Below, one piece after another: positions 53,812-64,000 of a stretch of 64,000 nt of DNA; the stretch's first letter is position 1, and each line of letters opens with the position of its first letter. The stretch comes from Aporrectodea caliginosa (lineage: Eukaryota > Annelida > Clitellata > Crassiclitellata > Lumbricidae), in contig JACEVL010000469.1 of the NCBI GenBank assembly GCA_020284085.1, forward strand, positions 1,445,001-1,509,000. The letters run 5' to 3'. The position numbers and the translations under genes are program-made. Under the pieces are notes generated by a model. The model was not told the origin of the DNA. It did no database searches and was given only the letters and a program-made list of their open reading frames with translations.

Positions 53812-54290
53812 TACAGGGCAACAACTGCGGCACCGTGAGTTGCAGACAAAAGAGAATCTCGATTAAAAAATAAAGCATCTGAACTTGCGATCGATGGAAC
53901 GTTGAATAGAACTCGTCCTCTGTGTCTTTGTTGTATTGTCAGGAAGCTTTTGTCTATCTCTGCATCAGTCTCAATCTCTTTCTGAGCATCAGTAGACGTC
54001 AAATCCTAAAACATTCGATCCAGATGGACTTTCAACCGTACACCAGAAGCGTTCAACCATCCTAAAGCGCCACTGTGTGAAATTTGAGACTCAACCGCTA
54101 TTCAACCATTTCTACCGTCTACCTCGCAACTTCTATCTTAAACCAGTACCATGTTCCGACCACTGAAAATGTTCCTTACTGCTCTTCCACATTACCACAA
54201 GCGCAGTTCATCCATTCACGAACCTCGCAGATTTTCCGGGGAGGTCGACGGGAAGGTCCCAGACAAAAGAGTACCAGAGCAACGGATGGA

Positions 54291-55517
54291 TCAGGACGGA
54301 TCGAACACCTCTTCCTCTTGGATGTCGTACCCTGTGTCTCCCGAACGGACCGGGGGCTTGTTGCGGTAGTTGTCCCAGAGGGATGCGACGATGTCGGCGA
54401 CTACCAGGTCCGTGGAATTCTTGGCGACCAGCTTCAGGACGAAGATTCCGTCCTGACGAAGGTAGCTCTCGGCGAATTTGACCGCCATCTTGTTGTCCCT
54501 GTCGTTGTCGCGGTTGAACTTGTCCATGACCTTGAGGTGCTTGCGCACGTACCAGGTGCGCGTGAACCGGAAGCCGACGGCCCAGACCCACCTGGTGAGG
54601 CTGAGGCACGTGGCCATGGCAACGAAGACGAACCAGAACCAGAGGAAGATGAAGATCTTCTCGTTGAAGAGGTTGATCGGGAGGACGCACTGGACGGTGT
54701 GGCGGTGGATGTTGCCCATCTGATGGATCTCGAAGTCGCACAGGGTGATCTTCGGAAAGCGTCTCGAAGACAGGCTCCACGTCGTTCCAGTCAGAAGGTC
54801 GTAGATGATCTGGATGCCGTACAGGTGGTACTGGTTGCCGAGGAACGCGTTCAGCATGAACAGCTGGAAGATGGCGTTCCCCAGGTACAGCAGCTTCGTT
54901 CCGAGGTACAGCAGGACCAGATAGTTGCCGTACCGGTTACCGCAGACGAGACAGAGGTGCTTGGCCAGGCAGTGCTTCATCGCCACGCAACAGCCTCCGC
55001 GGTACTCCCGCTGGTACTCCAGATAGTGGTCGAGATGTCTGATCATGTACTTGATGGTCTTGTCCCTGCGCTCCGGATAGAGGGCGTTCTGGATCGTGTC
55101 CGCCGCCTCGACGAGATTGTTGATGTTGATTCCAGAACGTTCGCTGAAGATCCGCCAGACGAGACTGGGCAGATAGAAGAGGAAGGCCTGGATGAGAAGG
55201 AAGACGGGAACCCACTGGTAGTAGCTGATGTGTTGCTTCAGCGCTCCCACTTGCCCTGGAATGACGGATTCTGGAAGGTAGTAGGTGTACGACACCCAGC
55301 ACAGCTTGTTCGTGTACTCCTGGTGGTTACTGGTGAACGTGGCCGGGCACCAGCAGTGGATCGGGCTGCCGACGTACTGGGTCGTGCTGACGAGCACGGC
55401 AAAGACCACAAGGAAGGAGACGGTATAGCGATGGTGCAGGCGATCAATGAGGTCATCATCGTTTCGTGTGTTGATCTTGGCCACTCCTGCGACGGCAGAG
55501 AACAGGCCTGGGATCAT
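54291..55517 (-). CDS. innexin (gap-junction/hemichannel protein), single coding exon
   Basis: A 408-residue protein from ATG 55517 to TGA 54291. Four membrane segments lie at about 32-48, 102-122, 198-222 and 287-306. The family signature YYQWVPVF is at 99-106, with the conserved TM2 proline 104. The first extracellular loop has IHCWCPATF (Cys55, Cys57) and Cys73 in KLCW; the second has Cys260 and Cys277. The N-terminus MIPGLFSAVAGVAK and a cytosolic C-tail of about 100 residues are normal for the family. Innexins form channels between cells, and single-membrane channels, in protostomes and some other invertebrates. A TTACATTACACAG acceptor-like sequence just before the ATG suggests a 5' UTR intron. 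The 485-codon + frame across this gene is a shadow. Which of the several lophotrochozoan innexin paralogues this is cannot be told. Confidence 0.97.
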   Translation of the reverse strand: MIPGLFSAVAGVAKINTRNDDDLIDRLHHRYTVSFLVVFAVLVSTTQYVGSPIHCWCPATFTSNHQEYTNKLCWVSYTYYLPESVIPGQVGALKQHISYYQWVPVFLLIQAFLFYLPSLVWRIFSERSGININNLVEAADTIQNALYPERRDKTIKYMIRHLDHYLEYQREYRGGCCVAMKHCLAKHLCLVCGNRYGNYLVLLYLGTKLLYLGNAIFQLFMLNAFLGNQYHLYGIQIIYDLLTGTTWSLSSRRFPKITLCDFEIHQMGNIHRHTVQCVLPINLFNEKIFIFLWFWFVFVAMATCLSLTRWVWAVGFRFTRTWYVRKHLKVMDKFNRDNDRDNKMAVKFAESYLRQDGIFVLKLVAKNSTDLVVADIVASLWDNYRNKPPVRSGDTGYDIQEEEVFDPS

Positions 55518-55570
55518 GACGAACTGTGTAATGTAAAGTAACGCGAAAACCTACCGAGTTTTCTCAGCGC

Positions 55571-55670
55571 TACCGAACCTTATCGAGCGCTCCCGAACCG
55601 TATCGAGCGCTCCCGAACCTTATCGAGCGCTCCCGAACCTTATCGAGCGCTCCCGAACCTTATCGAGCGC
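55571..55670. repeat. 20-bp minisatellite upstream of the innexin, five units
   Basis: Five contiguous units of TCCCGAACCTTATCGAGCGC with one or two differences. It starts 54 bp upstream of the innexin start codon on the minus strand, in the likely 5' intron or 5' UTR. The palindrome GAGCGCTC spans each junction. Confidence 0.95.
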
Positions 55671-56640
55671 TTTCTGTGTTCAAAATGATCGTCAGAAATC
55701 CGTCGATTTGAGAGGCAGTTAGTCTGAGGAGACCACACCGCTTCTCCGATGAATGTCGCGATTTCTAATCTGCGAGTACACACAAACTTTATATATAAGC
55801 AACTCCTGTCGTGCTAACGACCAGTGTTCTATGACGTGTATAAAGCAGTTTCTACGAAAGCGACCTGCGAAGTATTCGAATTCATTTCAAACGTCATCAT
55901 CATCCCACGTAGAGTGTTTAAAACATTTCCTCCATAAAACGCAAGTTACGATTCTAACTTCCGTCTAACATCGCCGGATTTCGCGCAACGAGCAGTTAAC
56001 GAAACGCCGTTTACCACCGTTTACGCAGACTCCTCGTTCCTACCACCGCCACCACTACCACCACCACTACCACCATCACCACCACAACCACCACCAGAGG
56101 ACCAAGTGCGTGCGTAGCCCGACTCTTCCGCCCAGCCCAGCCCAGCTCCTCGCTGATTCTCGGAGGCACGCGTCCGCCTCTCCTCCGTCCTTGAGTGCAA
56201 CAAGAATGTCGACTTAGAGCAATAAATGCGAAATGCTCAGCGGTCGCTCTTCTCTCCGTTATCGCGCATTCAGAACTTTCTGCAATTGCGCTCGGCTCTC
56301 GAGTCGGCCCTCAGCGTAGCGTCGAACCAAGTAGTCTGCTTTCTGTTAGGACTCCTCGTAGCTAAAGGAACCGCCGAATCCGCCTGTCCATTCGCCAGTC
56401 CGCTTTGGCGGACTTACAGACTGTGAACTGAATGAATTTCGCCCGAAGCTGTCTTATAGTCGACGTCATTAAACACATCGAACTGCCCGATAGATATCAT
56501 CCGCGGCGCGTATGAAGCGAGCACCTGCACTCGATGGAGAATCTCTTAGCGAGTCCTGTCTGTGTGTGTAGAGAGAGAATATACATACAGCCAGACGGAG
56601 GACGATACACAGAGAGCAGGTCGACGCGAAGTTGTTGTTA
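55671..56640 (-). other. innexin 5' flank / probable 5' UTR intron
   Basis: Non-repetitive apart from a CCACCACTAC-type run (56040-56096). The frames here are short. It lies between the candidate TATA promoter and the innexin coding exon. Confidence 0.4.
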
Positions 56641-56682
56641 CTATTGAGCTCTATACTCACGAGCGGACGAGTTTTATATCCG
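56640..56682 (-). promoter_or_regulatory. candidate TATA promoter for the innexin
   Basis: On the minus strand GATATAAAAC (56680-56671) is followed about 28 bp later by CTCAATAG (near 56646), a reasonable initiator. It points towards the innexin 1.1 kb away, whose 5' UTR looks spliced. Confidence 0.35.
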
Positions 56683-56699
56683 CAGGTGATGACTAAACC

Positions 56700-57000
56700 C
56701 TCCCTGAAGCAGAGGAGGCCGGCGGGAGTGGAGGTGGAAGAAGAAGGAAGAGGGTGGAGGTGAAACAGGAAATGGAGGGAGGCTGGGAGGATGGATGGAG
56801 AGGAGGAGGAGGAAGATGACGAAGAGGGGTAGGAAGAGGAGGAAAAGAGAAGATGGCTGGAAGGGAGGGAAGTGACGAAGAGGGGCAGGAAGAGGAGGAA
56901 GAGGAAAAGGAAAGGTGGCTGAAGGGGGAGGGAGGTGACGAAGAGGTGTAAGAAGAGGAGGAAAGGAAAGAAAGAGGAGGACTGTATTGAATGACTGCAG
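56700..57000. repeat. GGA/GAA-rich polypurine stretch
   Basis: Degenerate GGAAGAGGAGG repeats on the + strand. The minus frame of 107 codons is Ser/Pro-rich low complexity. Confidence 0.85.
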
Positions 57001-57124
57001 AGATTTCCACTTTCATCCCTTTTCTTACGTTTCCCTTTGCTAATTCGTCTTCTATATCTCCTCCTCCTCCTTCTTCTTCTCCCCCTCCTCTTCCTTCTCT
57101 TCCTGAGAGGTACTGTTAAACTAT

Positions 57125-57465
57125 AGTAACTACAACGTCACACCTCTTCCTCCTCCTCTTCTTCCTTTTCCATCTACTTTTTCATCATCATCACCTTCTT
57201 ACTCTACTCCTCCTCTTTCTCCTTCTCCTCTTTCTCCTCCTCCTTCTCCTCCTCTTTCTCCTTCTCCTCCTCCTTCTCCTCCTTTTTCTCCTTCTCCTCT
57301 TTCTCCTTCTCCTTCTCCTCCTCCTCCTTCTCCTCCTCTTTCTCCTTCTCCTCCTCCTTCTCCTCCCCTCCTGCTCCACCTCCTCCTCTTTCTCCTCCTC
57401 CTCCTCTTTCTCCTTCTCTTCATCCTTCTCCTCCTCTCCTCCCCTCCTCCTCCTCCTCGTCCTAC
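57125..57465. repeat. (CTCCTT)n polypyrimidine tract
   Basis: Repeats of CTCCTCCTTCTC and CTTTCTCC. The minus frame of 251 codons has a unique first part and then poly-Arg/Lys/Glu from this tract. I found no family resemblance in its unique part and treat it as non-coding. Confidence 0.9.
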
Positions 57466-57939
57466 TCATTCTTCTCTGACTTGAAATCTCCTGGAAATCA
57501 TTCCGCGGACGCATGCTTCCACTCGTAGATATAGTAAGCTGTACGATTCTCCGCAGACGCCCAGATGCAGAGCAACCGAGCAAACGAGCAACGAGCGAGC
57601 AGTTAGCCAGTTCATGGCTGCGCTGATTCGGCGGTGCAGGTGATAATGCCGTCTGCAGTTTGCCAGATAGCAGTGAGGTTACGAAGCGCTCGAATCGTGG
57701 AACCGTGTGCATTGCATTGCGTCTCACAGGCTGCCAGAGGGATATGTATAATACAGCCAGGCGTGGCTGCAACGCTATTGCTGCCCGCAGTCTCTTTATG
57801 CATTTAGAATTGTTCGGCTGCTCTGTCCGATAAGCAATTGCCGTAACCATTGTCCGGAATGCGACGCGTCGGCAATGCGCTTTTGTTGGAGATTCTGCTG
57901 TTCTAGGGTGGCCATGATGGCAAGAAAATGCATGGACTT

Positions 57940-58012
57940 CAATCAATCAATCAATCAATCAATCGATTCATAGAATTTATATAGCGCCTCTTCAAGGCCT
58001 TCTGTTAGAGTC
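57940..58012 (-). mobile_element. LINE/SINE 3' end with (ATTG)n tail, minus orientation
   Basis: (AATC)n followed by ATAGAATTTATATAGCGCCTCTTCAAGG, the reverse of the shared 3' end with its tetranucleotide tail. The second stem arm is lost. Confidence 0.65.
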
Positions 58013-58039
58013 AATAGCGAGACGTCGGGCTTAAGCCTG

Positions 58040-58640
58040 CGTTCAAAAATTCTATTGTATTCCATTTAGTTTCACTCTATTATGTTTCATTGTGTTCTAT
58101 CCTATTCTTTTCCATTTTATTGCGTTCCACCATGTTCTATTATGTTCTAATCTATTTTATTTTATTCTATTCCACTCCATTCGATTGTGTTCCGTTCTAT
58201 TCTGTTCTGGTATGTTCAATTCTGTTCTATTTCATTCCATTCCATTCCATTCCATTCCATTCCACTCTATTCTATTATTTTCTGCTCTGCTCTGTTCTGT
58301 ACACTCTGTTGTATTCTGTTCTGCTCTATTCTATTCTATTCTTATCTGTTCTTTTCTGTTCTGTTAGGCTCTGTTCTATTATGTTCTGTTCTTTTATGTT
58401 CTGCACTTTCTGTTCTGCTTTTTTCTGTTCTGCTTTTTTCTGTTCTGCGCTGCCATGCTCTTCTCTATTCTTTTCTACTCTGTTCTGTCATCCTCTGTTC
58501 TTTTCTATTCCATTCTATCCTGTTCTATTCTTGTCCATTTTACTAAATGTATTCCATCTCATTCCATTCTCTTCTGTCCTCTTCTTTTCTTTCCAATTCT
58601 ATTCTATGCGTTTTGTTCTGCCATTTTTTTTATTCCTTCC
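58040..58640. repeat. TTCTR/TTCCA pentanucleotide satellite
   Basis: About 600 bp of TTCTA, TTCTG and TTCCA pentamers. The + frames of 91-187 codons (Phe/Ser/Cys/Leu-rich, FCSVLFYS-like) are repeat products, as all three + frames look the same. Confidence 0.93.
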
Positions 58641-58869
58641 GATACACATTTGACCTTGTTGGCTTGTACCCATGATACGTTTGTTCGTCTACTTATTAGG
58701 CGACCTCTTACTCATCGTACGCCCAGTAACCAAATTTATTCCTAACCACTTGGCCGATCCCTTTGACGACTACCGTAAAGGCTTACAAAAATTAATGAGC
58801 GATTAAATTGCCCGACCTCGCCTGACTTAACTTTTATTATTAGTAGTATTATCACCATTTTCATTTTTT

Positions 58870-59075
58870 GAAATTATTATTATTATCATCGTCATCGTCA
58901 TCGTCATCATGATCATCATGATGATGATGATGATCATCATCATCATCATCGTCATCGTCATCGTCATCGTCATGGTCATCGTCATCGTCGTCGTCGTCGT
59001 CATCGTCATCGTCGTCATCATCATTATTGCTGTTGCAATCGTTATTATCATCATAATCATCATCATCATCTTCAT
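58870..59075. repeat. (CAT)n/(CGT CAT)n trinucleotide array
   Basis: CATCGT hexamers and CAT trimers in imperfect alternation, with poly-Asp, poly-Met or poly-Ile frames on both strands. 59076-59690 is non-repetitive; the 107-codon minus frame there has no recognised domain. Confidence 0.93.
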
Positions 59076-59689
59076 TCATCACCATCATTATTCCTTTTGG
59101 CGCATACATTGCTAAACCCATCTAAGCGCGTGCGCTTACCAATAAGTCAAAACCCAGCTTGGAATTCGGTGTCGAAGCAGATCATTATTCTTCATCTTTC
59201 CGTCTCCTTTCTGCCTCAGGCTTCAAAATAGCGGAGAAGCGTCTCATAAAATAGATGCGCCGATTTTCAGGCTATCAAAATACTGCATGAACAGCCTCGT
59301 TTATGGCTTTTCCAGCAGACTGTCTGAGGTGCGCAGAGCGCTGGGAGCGGGGATCCGTAAGGCCAGAAGGTCGGATGAATCGTTCACAAGGTCAAGGAAC
59401 CGTTCGAATGAGAGGCGGAACAGTTCTAGTTTATGCTCCGAATGGACCCGAATCATGACGGAGATAGAGTTATTGAACAAAGGGATGTAGAGATATACGT
59501 AGAAAGGCAGACATCCAAAAACGAAGCAGGTATACACGTAGAGGTACAATCGCTGGTACAGATAGGGAGGTAAAGAGGTGAAGATGATTGGACGGATGGA
59601 CGGCATGCGGACAGTAACAAACAAACAGCGAAAGAAGCAGAGAGATACAGAAGCAGGTGCGCAGTGACAGAGATGGTGAGATTAATAAT

Positions 59690-59749
59690 CAGCGTTCGGG
59701 AATAGGCTGGTGCCATGCGCTTGGCTTTCGAGTGGCGCTTTAGAAGTTT

Positions 59750-59756
<7 letters not shown>
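59690..59756 (+). mobile_element. LINE family D 3' end followed by (GA)n
   Basis: CAGCGTTCGGGAATAGGCTG, then GTGCCATGCGCTTGGC and GAGTGGCGCTTTAGAAGTTTGG, the family tail. It is directly followed by a pure GA run (59757-59816). Confidence 0.75.
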
Positions 59757-60258
<502 letters not shown>

Positions 60259-60379
60259 AGAGCCAACAGCAGAGACAAAGTCAAACAACCTACAGAGGTC
60301 AAATGTCAATGAACACGTTTTTCTATGGCGATCGTATGGCCTCCACCTTGCTAATTTTTCACTGAAATGATCGGCTGAG

Positions 60380-60740
60380 ATCCTTTACCACCGCTTCCCG
60401 TTTGAATGGGTGCCACACCAGTTATAGATCCCCGTGTACGGACCGTGCTAGCTCGAGATTCAGCTCACGCGAAGGTGCATGTACATTCCGTCTGATAAAC
60501 AAAAAGGAACCGGATCGCCGGATTCAGGTGCCATGTTAATCTAATTTTTGTAGCTAAATACTGGATGAAAATAATGAAACGAAATGTTCCTGCTAAAAAA
60601 GAACCGGAATGCCGTTCCTGTGCGGTCACGTTCTAACCAATCCCTGTCTGTGACAAAAAGGGAATCTCTGCCCCCGTCTCTGACCACACGATACCGGTAT
60701 AACATAAAGGCGTCGGGTTGACTACATCCGCATACGCCGT
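60380..60740. other. non-coding spacer
   Basis: CCACCGCTTCCCGTTTGAATGGGTGCCACACC at about 60390 resembles 29809-29845 and marks a small dispersed repeat. No gene is recognised. Confidence 0.4.
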
Positions 60741-60743
60741 CCA

Positions 60744-60744
<1 letters not shown>

Positions 60745-60780
<36 letters not shown>

Positions 60781-60862
60781 CCTAAAATAAATACTTTATA
60801 TATATATATCGATATATATCGATATATATCGATATATATCGATATATATCGATATATATCGA
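60745..60862. repeat. (TA)n followed by (GATATATATC)n
   Basis: A TA run at 60746-60775, then about seven copies of the 10-bp palindrome GATATATATC at 60799-60862. Confidence 0.9.
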
Positions 60863-61198
60863 CAGACAGAAACAGAAACAGAGAGAGACAGACAGAGTGA
60901 GAGAGAGACACAGAGACAGAGAGACAGAGACAGAGAGACAGAGAGACAGAGAGACAGAGAGACAGAGACAGGCAGACAGAGACAGACAGACAGAGACAGA
61001 CAGAGACAGAGACAGACAGAGACAGACAGAGACAGACAGAGACAGACAGAGACAGACAGAAACAGACAGAGACAGACAGAGACAGACAGAGACAGACAGA
61101 GAGGAAGGCAAAGAGATAGGAAGAGAGAGGTAGAGAGACAGACAGAAAAAGACTAAGACAGAGAGACAGACAGACAAAGAGAGAGAGAGAGAGAGAGC
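60863..61198. repeat. (CAGACAGAGA)n/(GACAGA)n microsatellite
   Basis: Over 300 bp of GACAGA-type repeats. The frames on both strands are repeat-encoded. Confidence 0.95.
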
Positions 61199-62410
61199 GC
61201 TAAACAAGAAAACTCGTTCGGCTGTTTATAAGACTCCATCCAGCGCAAGTATGTCCGCTCGTAGACTGGCGTTTCTATAAATACCTGCGGCGTAGGCGAT
61301 GATCTTCGATGACATGGAAATCTGGGAGTGGTCGACAATTCATTTCGCGTAAGGCAGAACATTTTAAAAAGAAAAATACACGAAACACACACATGGCAGA
61401 ACCAAACAAAAAACTCAAACCAAAACTCCACTGGAGGTGTAAGCGCTATAAACACGCAATCTAGCATGTTGTCCTTTACTGACAAAGTTAACAAGTCCAT
61501 TTACTAGTGAATAAAACTTGTGTTCATAGCTGTATGCCTAAGCCTACAAAATATAACTTACTCTTTACTTAAGCATACAATAAATACTTTTCACACTTAT
61601 GTGAAATCCAAACACTTTACGATATACAATGTTCCAGCAGCGTTTATTTTACTCAGCAGAGACTGAGTCAACTTCAAGGCTACTGAGTCGTATCTTTAAG
61701 CTTGAGGCCGTGTGTGTGTGTGTGTTTGTGCTTGCATCATATCCGATAAACCCGAAGAGTTGTTGAAAATATTGCTAATAGTTTCGTAAAAATTGCGCAT
61801 CATCATTTTTATCCACTTAGTTTTATCCACTTCGTTTATTGCCAGCACAGAAGATAACTCCAAATTATTTCACCTGTTCGGAGCGATAAATCCGAACAGT
61901 TACAGAAAATATTATTTATAGTAGCGTAGCAATTGAGCATTGTATTATCCACATCACGTATTAGTTTATTACCAACACAAAAGATAACTGCCAAATATTT
62001 AACCTGATCGTACCAAAGAAACTTTTTGTGACACAGAGAGGCCTGCGTATCAAGTAGAGACCTTGACTCGAGGCCCGTATATTAGACACCAAGATTGAGC
62101 ACAATTAGTGTTATTATACATATATATATATATACATCAATGTAATTATAATATATATATATATATATGTAATTTAAATATACATATATATATATATATA
62201 TTAAAATTACAACCTGTTATGAGTTTTCTCGGAAAGAGCTCTACAATGATGATGCCCTTACAGATAACAAAACACGCTAGATGACAAAGCGTCGAGATAT
62301 GCCCGGACCACCACCGGGTCTTTGAGGAGCAGAAAAAGGTATTCGTCGCTTGCCGGTCGATCGGTCGGTCGGAAGATGAAAGGCCCGGCTGAGAGGGTGC
62401 CTCTCTCTAC
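61199..62410. other. intergenic, no gene supported
   Basis: Contains an isolated TATAAATA at about 61276, an AT/TA-rich patch at 62118-62205 and two diverged copies of a GATAAC/CCAAAT-containing segment (61850-61880, 61980-62010). Frames are short and unrecognised. Confidence 0.45.
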
Positions 62411-62793
62411 CTGCGGCGGCGCTCCTCCTCCTCCGCCCGGCTGCTGACGGTGGATCCGTTCGTCGACCTGGAAGCCAATCCCTCCTCGTGAAGGCGGGCA
62501 GGCTAAGATGCTATGCGAAGGAATATCTCCAAAACGTTTGAAGTCCGCGGTGGAAACGAAGAGCGGTTTCAGAGAAAGCTAGACAGAATAGAGAGGTATA
62601 GGCAGAGGGAGAAAGAGACGAAGAAAGATATACAGAGAGAGACAGACAGAGACAGAGAGCGACACAGCTCAGACAGCGAGCGATATAGCGAAGATGTAGA
62701 AATTAAGTTGTTATGGGTGTGGTTGTATTAATGCATCAATAGTTGTAGTAGTATAGTAATTAATAGCCTATAGGTCGGTAATAAAAAATTGTA

Positions 62794-62824
<31 letters not shown>

Positions 62825-63326
62825 TTTTTTTTTTTTATTTATTTTTTTTTATTTATTGCAACTGTGATCACAAATTTATTTCACCCAAATTCAAAAGAAA
62901 CTAATCGGAGGTGTTCAGTAGTAGGCTAGTAGTAGCAGCAGCAGCAACAGTAGGCCTAGTAATAGCAGTGTCAGTTCCAGGTGTTTTCCATTCTTAATTA
63001 ATATTTAAGACCACGAGGAATCTTATTCCCTCGAGGCATCAATAATAACAATAAAAATTTCCAGCGCCATGTTGTTGTGATCCAATGCTTTAGTGTAGAT
63101 CTCACCTTTCGCAACACTTTCTCCCTGCCTGAACTTGAACGAGTCTTAGCCCAACCCATGCAGACACAACAATTCTCAGGAGATATATTTTAAATCCCCG
63201 CGGATAATGTGTACCTCGGGTAAATACTAAATAGTAATAATAACTGTCTCCGAACAATTTCTTATCTCCTGAAAGATGATTACATTTTCCTCGCGACTGA
63301 AATTCTTTGCCATCCTGGGTCGCCAT
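62411..63326 (-). CDS. candidate pair of minus-strand coding exons, unknown protein
   Basis: A GC-rich block, 62502-62411, has an acceptor-like CATCTTAG before it and a consensus donor CAG|GTAGAG after it, and is open in two frames. One reads LHEEGLASRSTNGSTVSSRA, the other GIGFQVDERIHRQQP. A possible first exon starts at ATG 63326 (MATQDGKEFQSRGK) with a weak donor near 63283; joined in phase it selects the second frame. No family is recognised. A chance arrangement is quite possible. Confidence 0.2.
62796..62860. repeat. (ATT)n and T-rich run
   Basis: Pure ATT repeats pass into a poly-T/ATTT run. The preceding (GACAGA)n patch is at 62625-62670. Confidence 0.9.
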
Positions 63327-63472
63327 ATTATGACCAGAGTTTCACGACCACCCAAGCGATACGCTTTCTGTTCCTAAATGTTCCTACAACAATCCTCGAT
63401 TGCCTTCCGGGGTAGAGTCGAGGAACAACACATCTGCGAAGAATAGACATCACAGAGAATAGTGATAATGGT

Positions 63473-63497
63473 AATGGTGGTGGTGGTGGTGGTGTGG

Positions 63498-63580
<83 letters not shown>

Positions 63581-63584
63581 CTGA
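63473..63584. repeat. (GGT)n and (GAT)n microsatellite
   Basis: A short GGT run is followed by about 30 GAT trimers ending in the left target duplication of the hAT MITE. The poly-His minus frame is repeat-encoded. Confidence 0.95.
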
Positions 63585-63759
63585 CAGTGGCGTAACGAGG
63601 GGAGGCAGGCGGCCGCCCCCGGGCGCAGGACAGGGGGGCGCAAAATTAGGCTTCTGATAATTGTTTTGTGAAAGAAATCAGGCACGAATAGTCTTCTCGC
63701 AATTTTCTTCTGGAAAAAAAGACGGATAAGCAAAAAAGCGAACCCTAGTTACGCCACTG
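63585..63759. mobile_element. hAT MITE, intact, inserted at the edge of a (GAT)n tract
   Basis: The ends CAGTGGCGTAACGAGGG and (reverse) CAGTGGCGTAACTAGGG match at 16 of 17. The octamer GATGCTGA flanks both sides exactly (63577-63584, 63760-63767). Length is 175 bp. A degraded relative lies in IFT25 intron 3. Confidence 0.93.
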
Positions 63760-63839
63760 GATGCTGATAATAGCCTAATAATTATTATTAGTATAATAAT
63801 AATATCGCAATTTGAATACACAATTAAGCTTGGTTACAG

Positions 63840-64000
63840 CTGAATTTGAAGCCAAGCTACATGAAGTTCTGGTGGTCTCACGAAACTGCTTCATCTGGGA
63901 ATCGTTGAATTGGAAGGGAAACCTGAGTCACCTGAAGCAGGTGCAAGGAAAAGACTTTGACTTGAAGAGAAATAGAGTGTGTCTTCATCGGCAGCAGCTG
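63840..64000 (+). CDS. candidate exon running off the window's right end
   Basis: After an acceptor-like TTGGTTACAG the + frame stays open for 53 codons to the edge, containing EFEAKLHEVLVVSRNCFIWE and KQVQGKDFDLKRNRVCLHRQ. Composition and lack of repeats look like protein-coding sequence. I recognise no family, and the rest of the gene lies outside. The opposite strand has a shorter open stretch. Confidence 0.35.

Noticed and set aside
54084..55541. 485-codon open frame on the + strand
   Set aside because: It is the antisense shadow of the innexin. The minus frame has the four membrane segments and cysteine pattern of the family, while the + peptide is Val/Asp/Glu-rich without any recognisable domain.
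57191..57946. 251-codon minus-strand frame with an Arg/Lys-rich end
   Set aside because: The second half is encoded by the CTCCTT tract. The first half has no recognisable similarity and no splice or promoter context.
58090..58653. 187-codon + frame of Phe/Ser/Cys/Leu-rich sequence resembling a membrane protein
   Set aside because: It is encoded by TTCTR pentamers, and all three + frames give equivalent hydrophobic strings.

Overview
The window is animal nuclear DNA from an invertebrate. It has spliced genes with GT-AG introns, a full-length innexin, degraded LINE and tRNA-derived SINE copies, hAT-type MITEs, and very abundant microsatellites and polypurine blocks. An innexin of the YYQW class together with motile-cilium genes suggests a protostome, probably a lophotrochozoan such as a mollusc or annelid. 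The exact taxon cannot be fixed from this sequence.

Coding density is low. Four loci are well supported. (1) IFT25/HSPB11 (13644-15922, +, four exons, 139 aa) encodes an intraflagellar transport subunit. (2) TAX1BP3/TIP-1 (about 17859-20235, +, four exons) encodes a single-PDZ protein with an unusual P/Q/Y-rich tail. (3) An intronless 6.2 kb reading frame (34179-40361, +) encodes a 2060-residue protein with a Gln-rich N-terminal half, an AT-hook and five C-terminal C2H2 fingers. (4) An innexin (55517-54291, -) is encoded in one exon. Weaker candidates are a two-exon gene on the minus strand with a 102-aa product (25725-23110), an exon running off the right end (63840-64000) and a pair of possible minus-strand exons (63326-62411).

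Layout: 1-13.2 kb is repeat territory. It holds CATA microsatellites, three polypurine/polypyrimidine blocks of 0.44-1.6 kb, MITEs, LINE 3' ends and a 365-bp segmental duplication. 13.2-24.7 kb is a genic island with IFT25, TAX1BP3 and the minus-strand candidate; its introns are full of MITEs, SINEs and LINE ends. 25-34 kb is old transposon debris, including a nested pair of hAT MITEs. 34-42 kb is the zinc-finger gene and its long 3' region. 43-53.8 kb is LINE, SINE and MITE debris, a G-rich inverted array and four successive minisatellites. 54.3-56.7 kb is the innexin with a candidate TATA promoter. 56.7-64 kb is microsatellite-dominated and ends with a textbook hAT MITE.

The most interesting structures are these: a 20-bp array beside the innexin whose units carry a PAR-bZIP/E4BP4 palindrome; a SINE and a LINE that share a 3'-terminal stem-loop; seven MITEs with readable 8-bp target-site duplications; and a roughly 20-fold excess of the palindrome TAGGCCTA that avoids the genic stretches.
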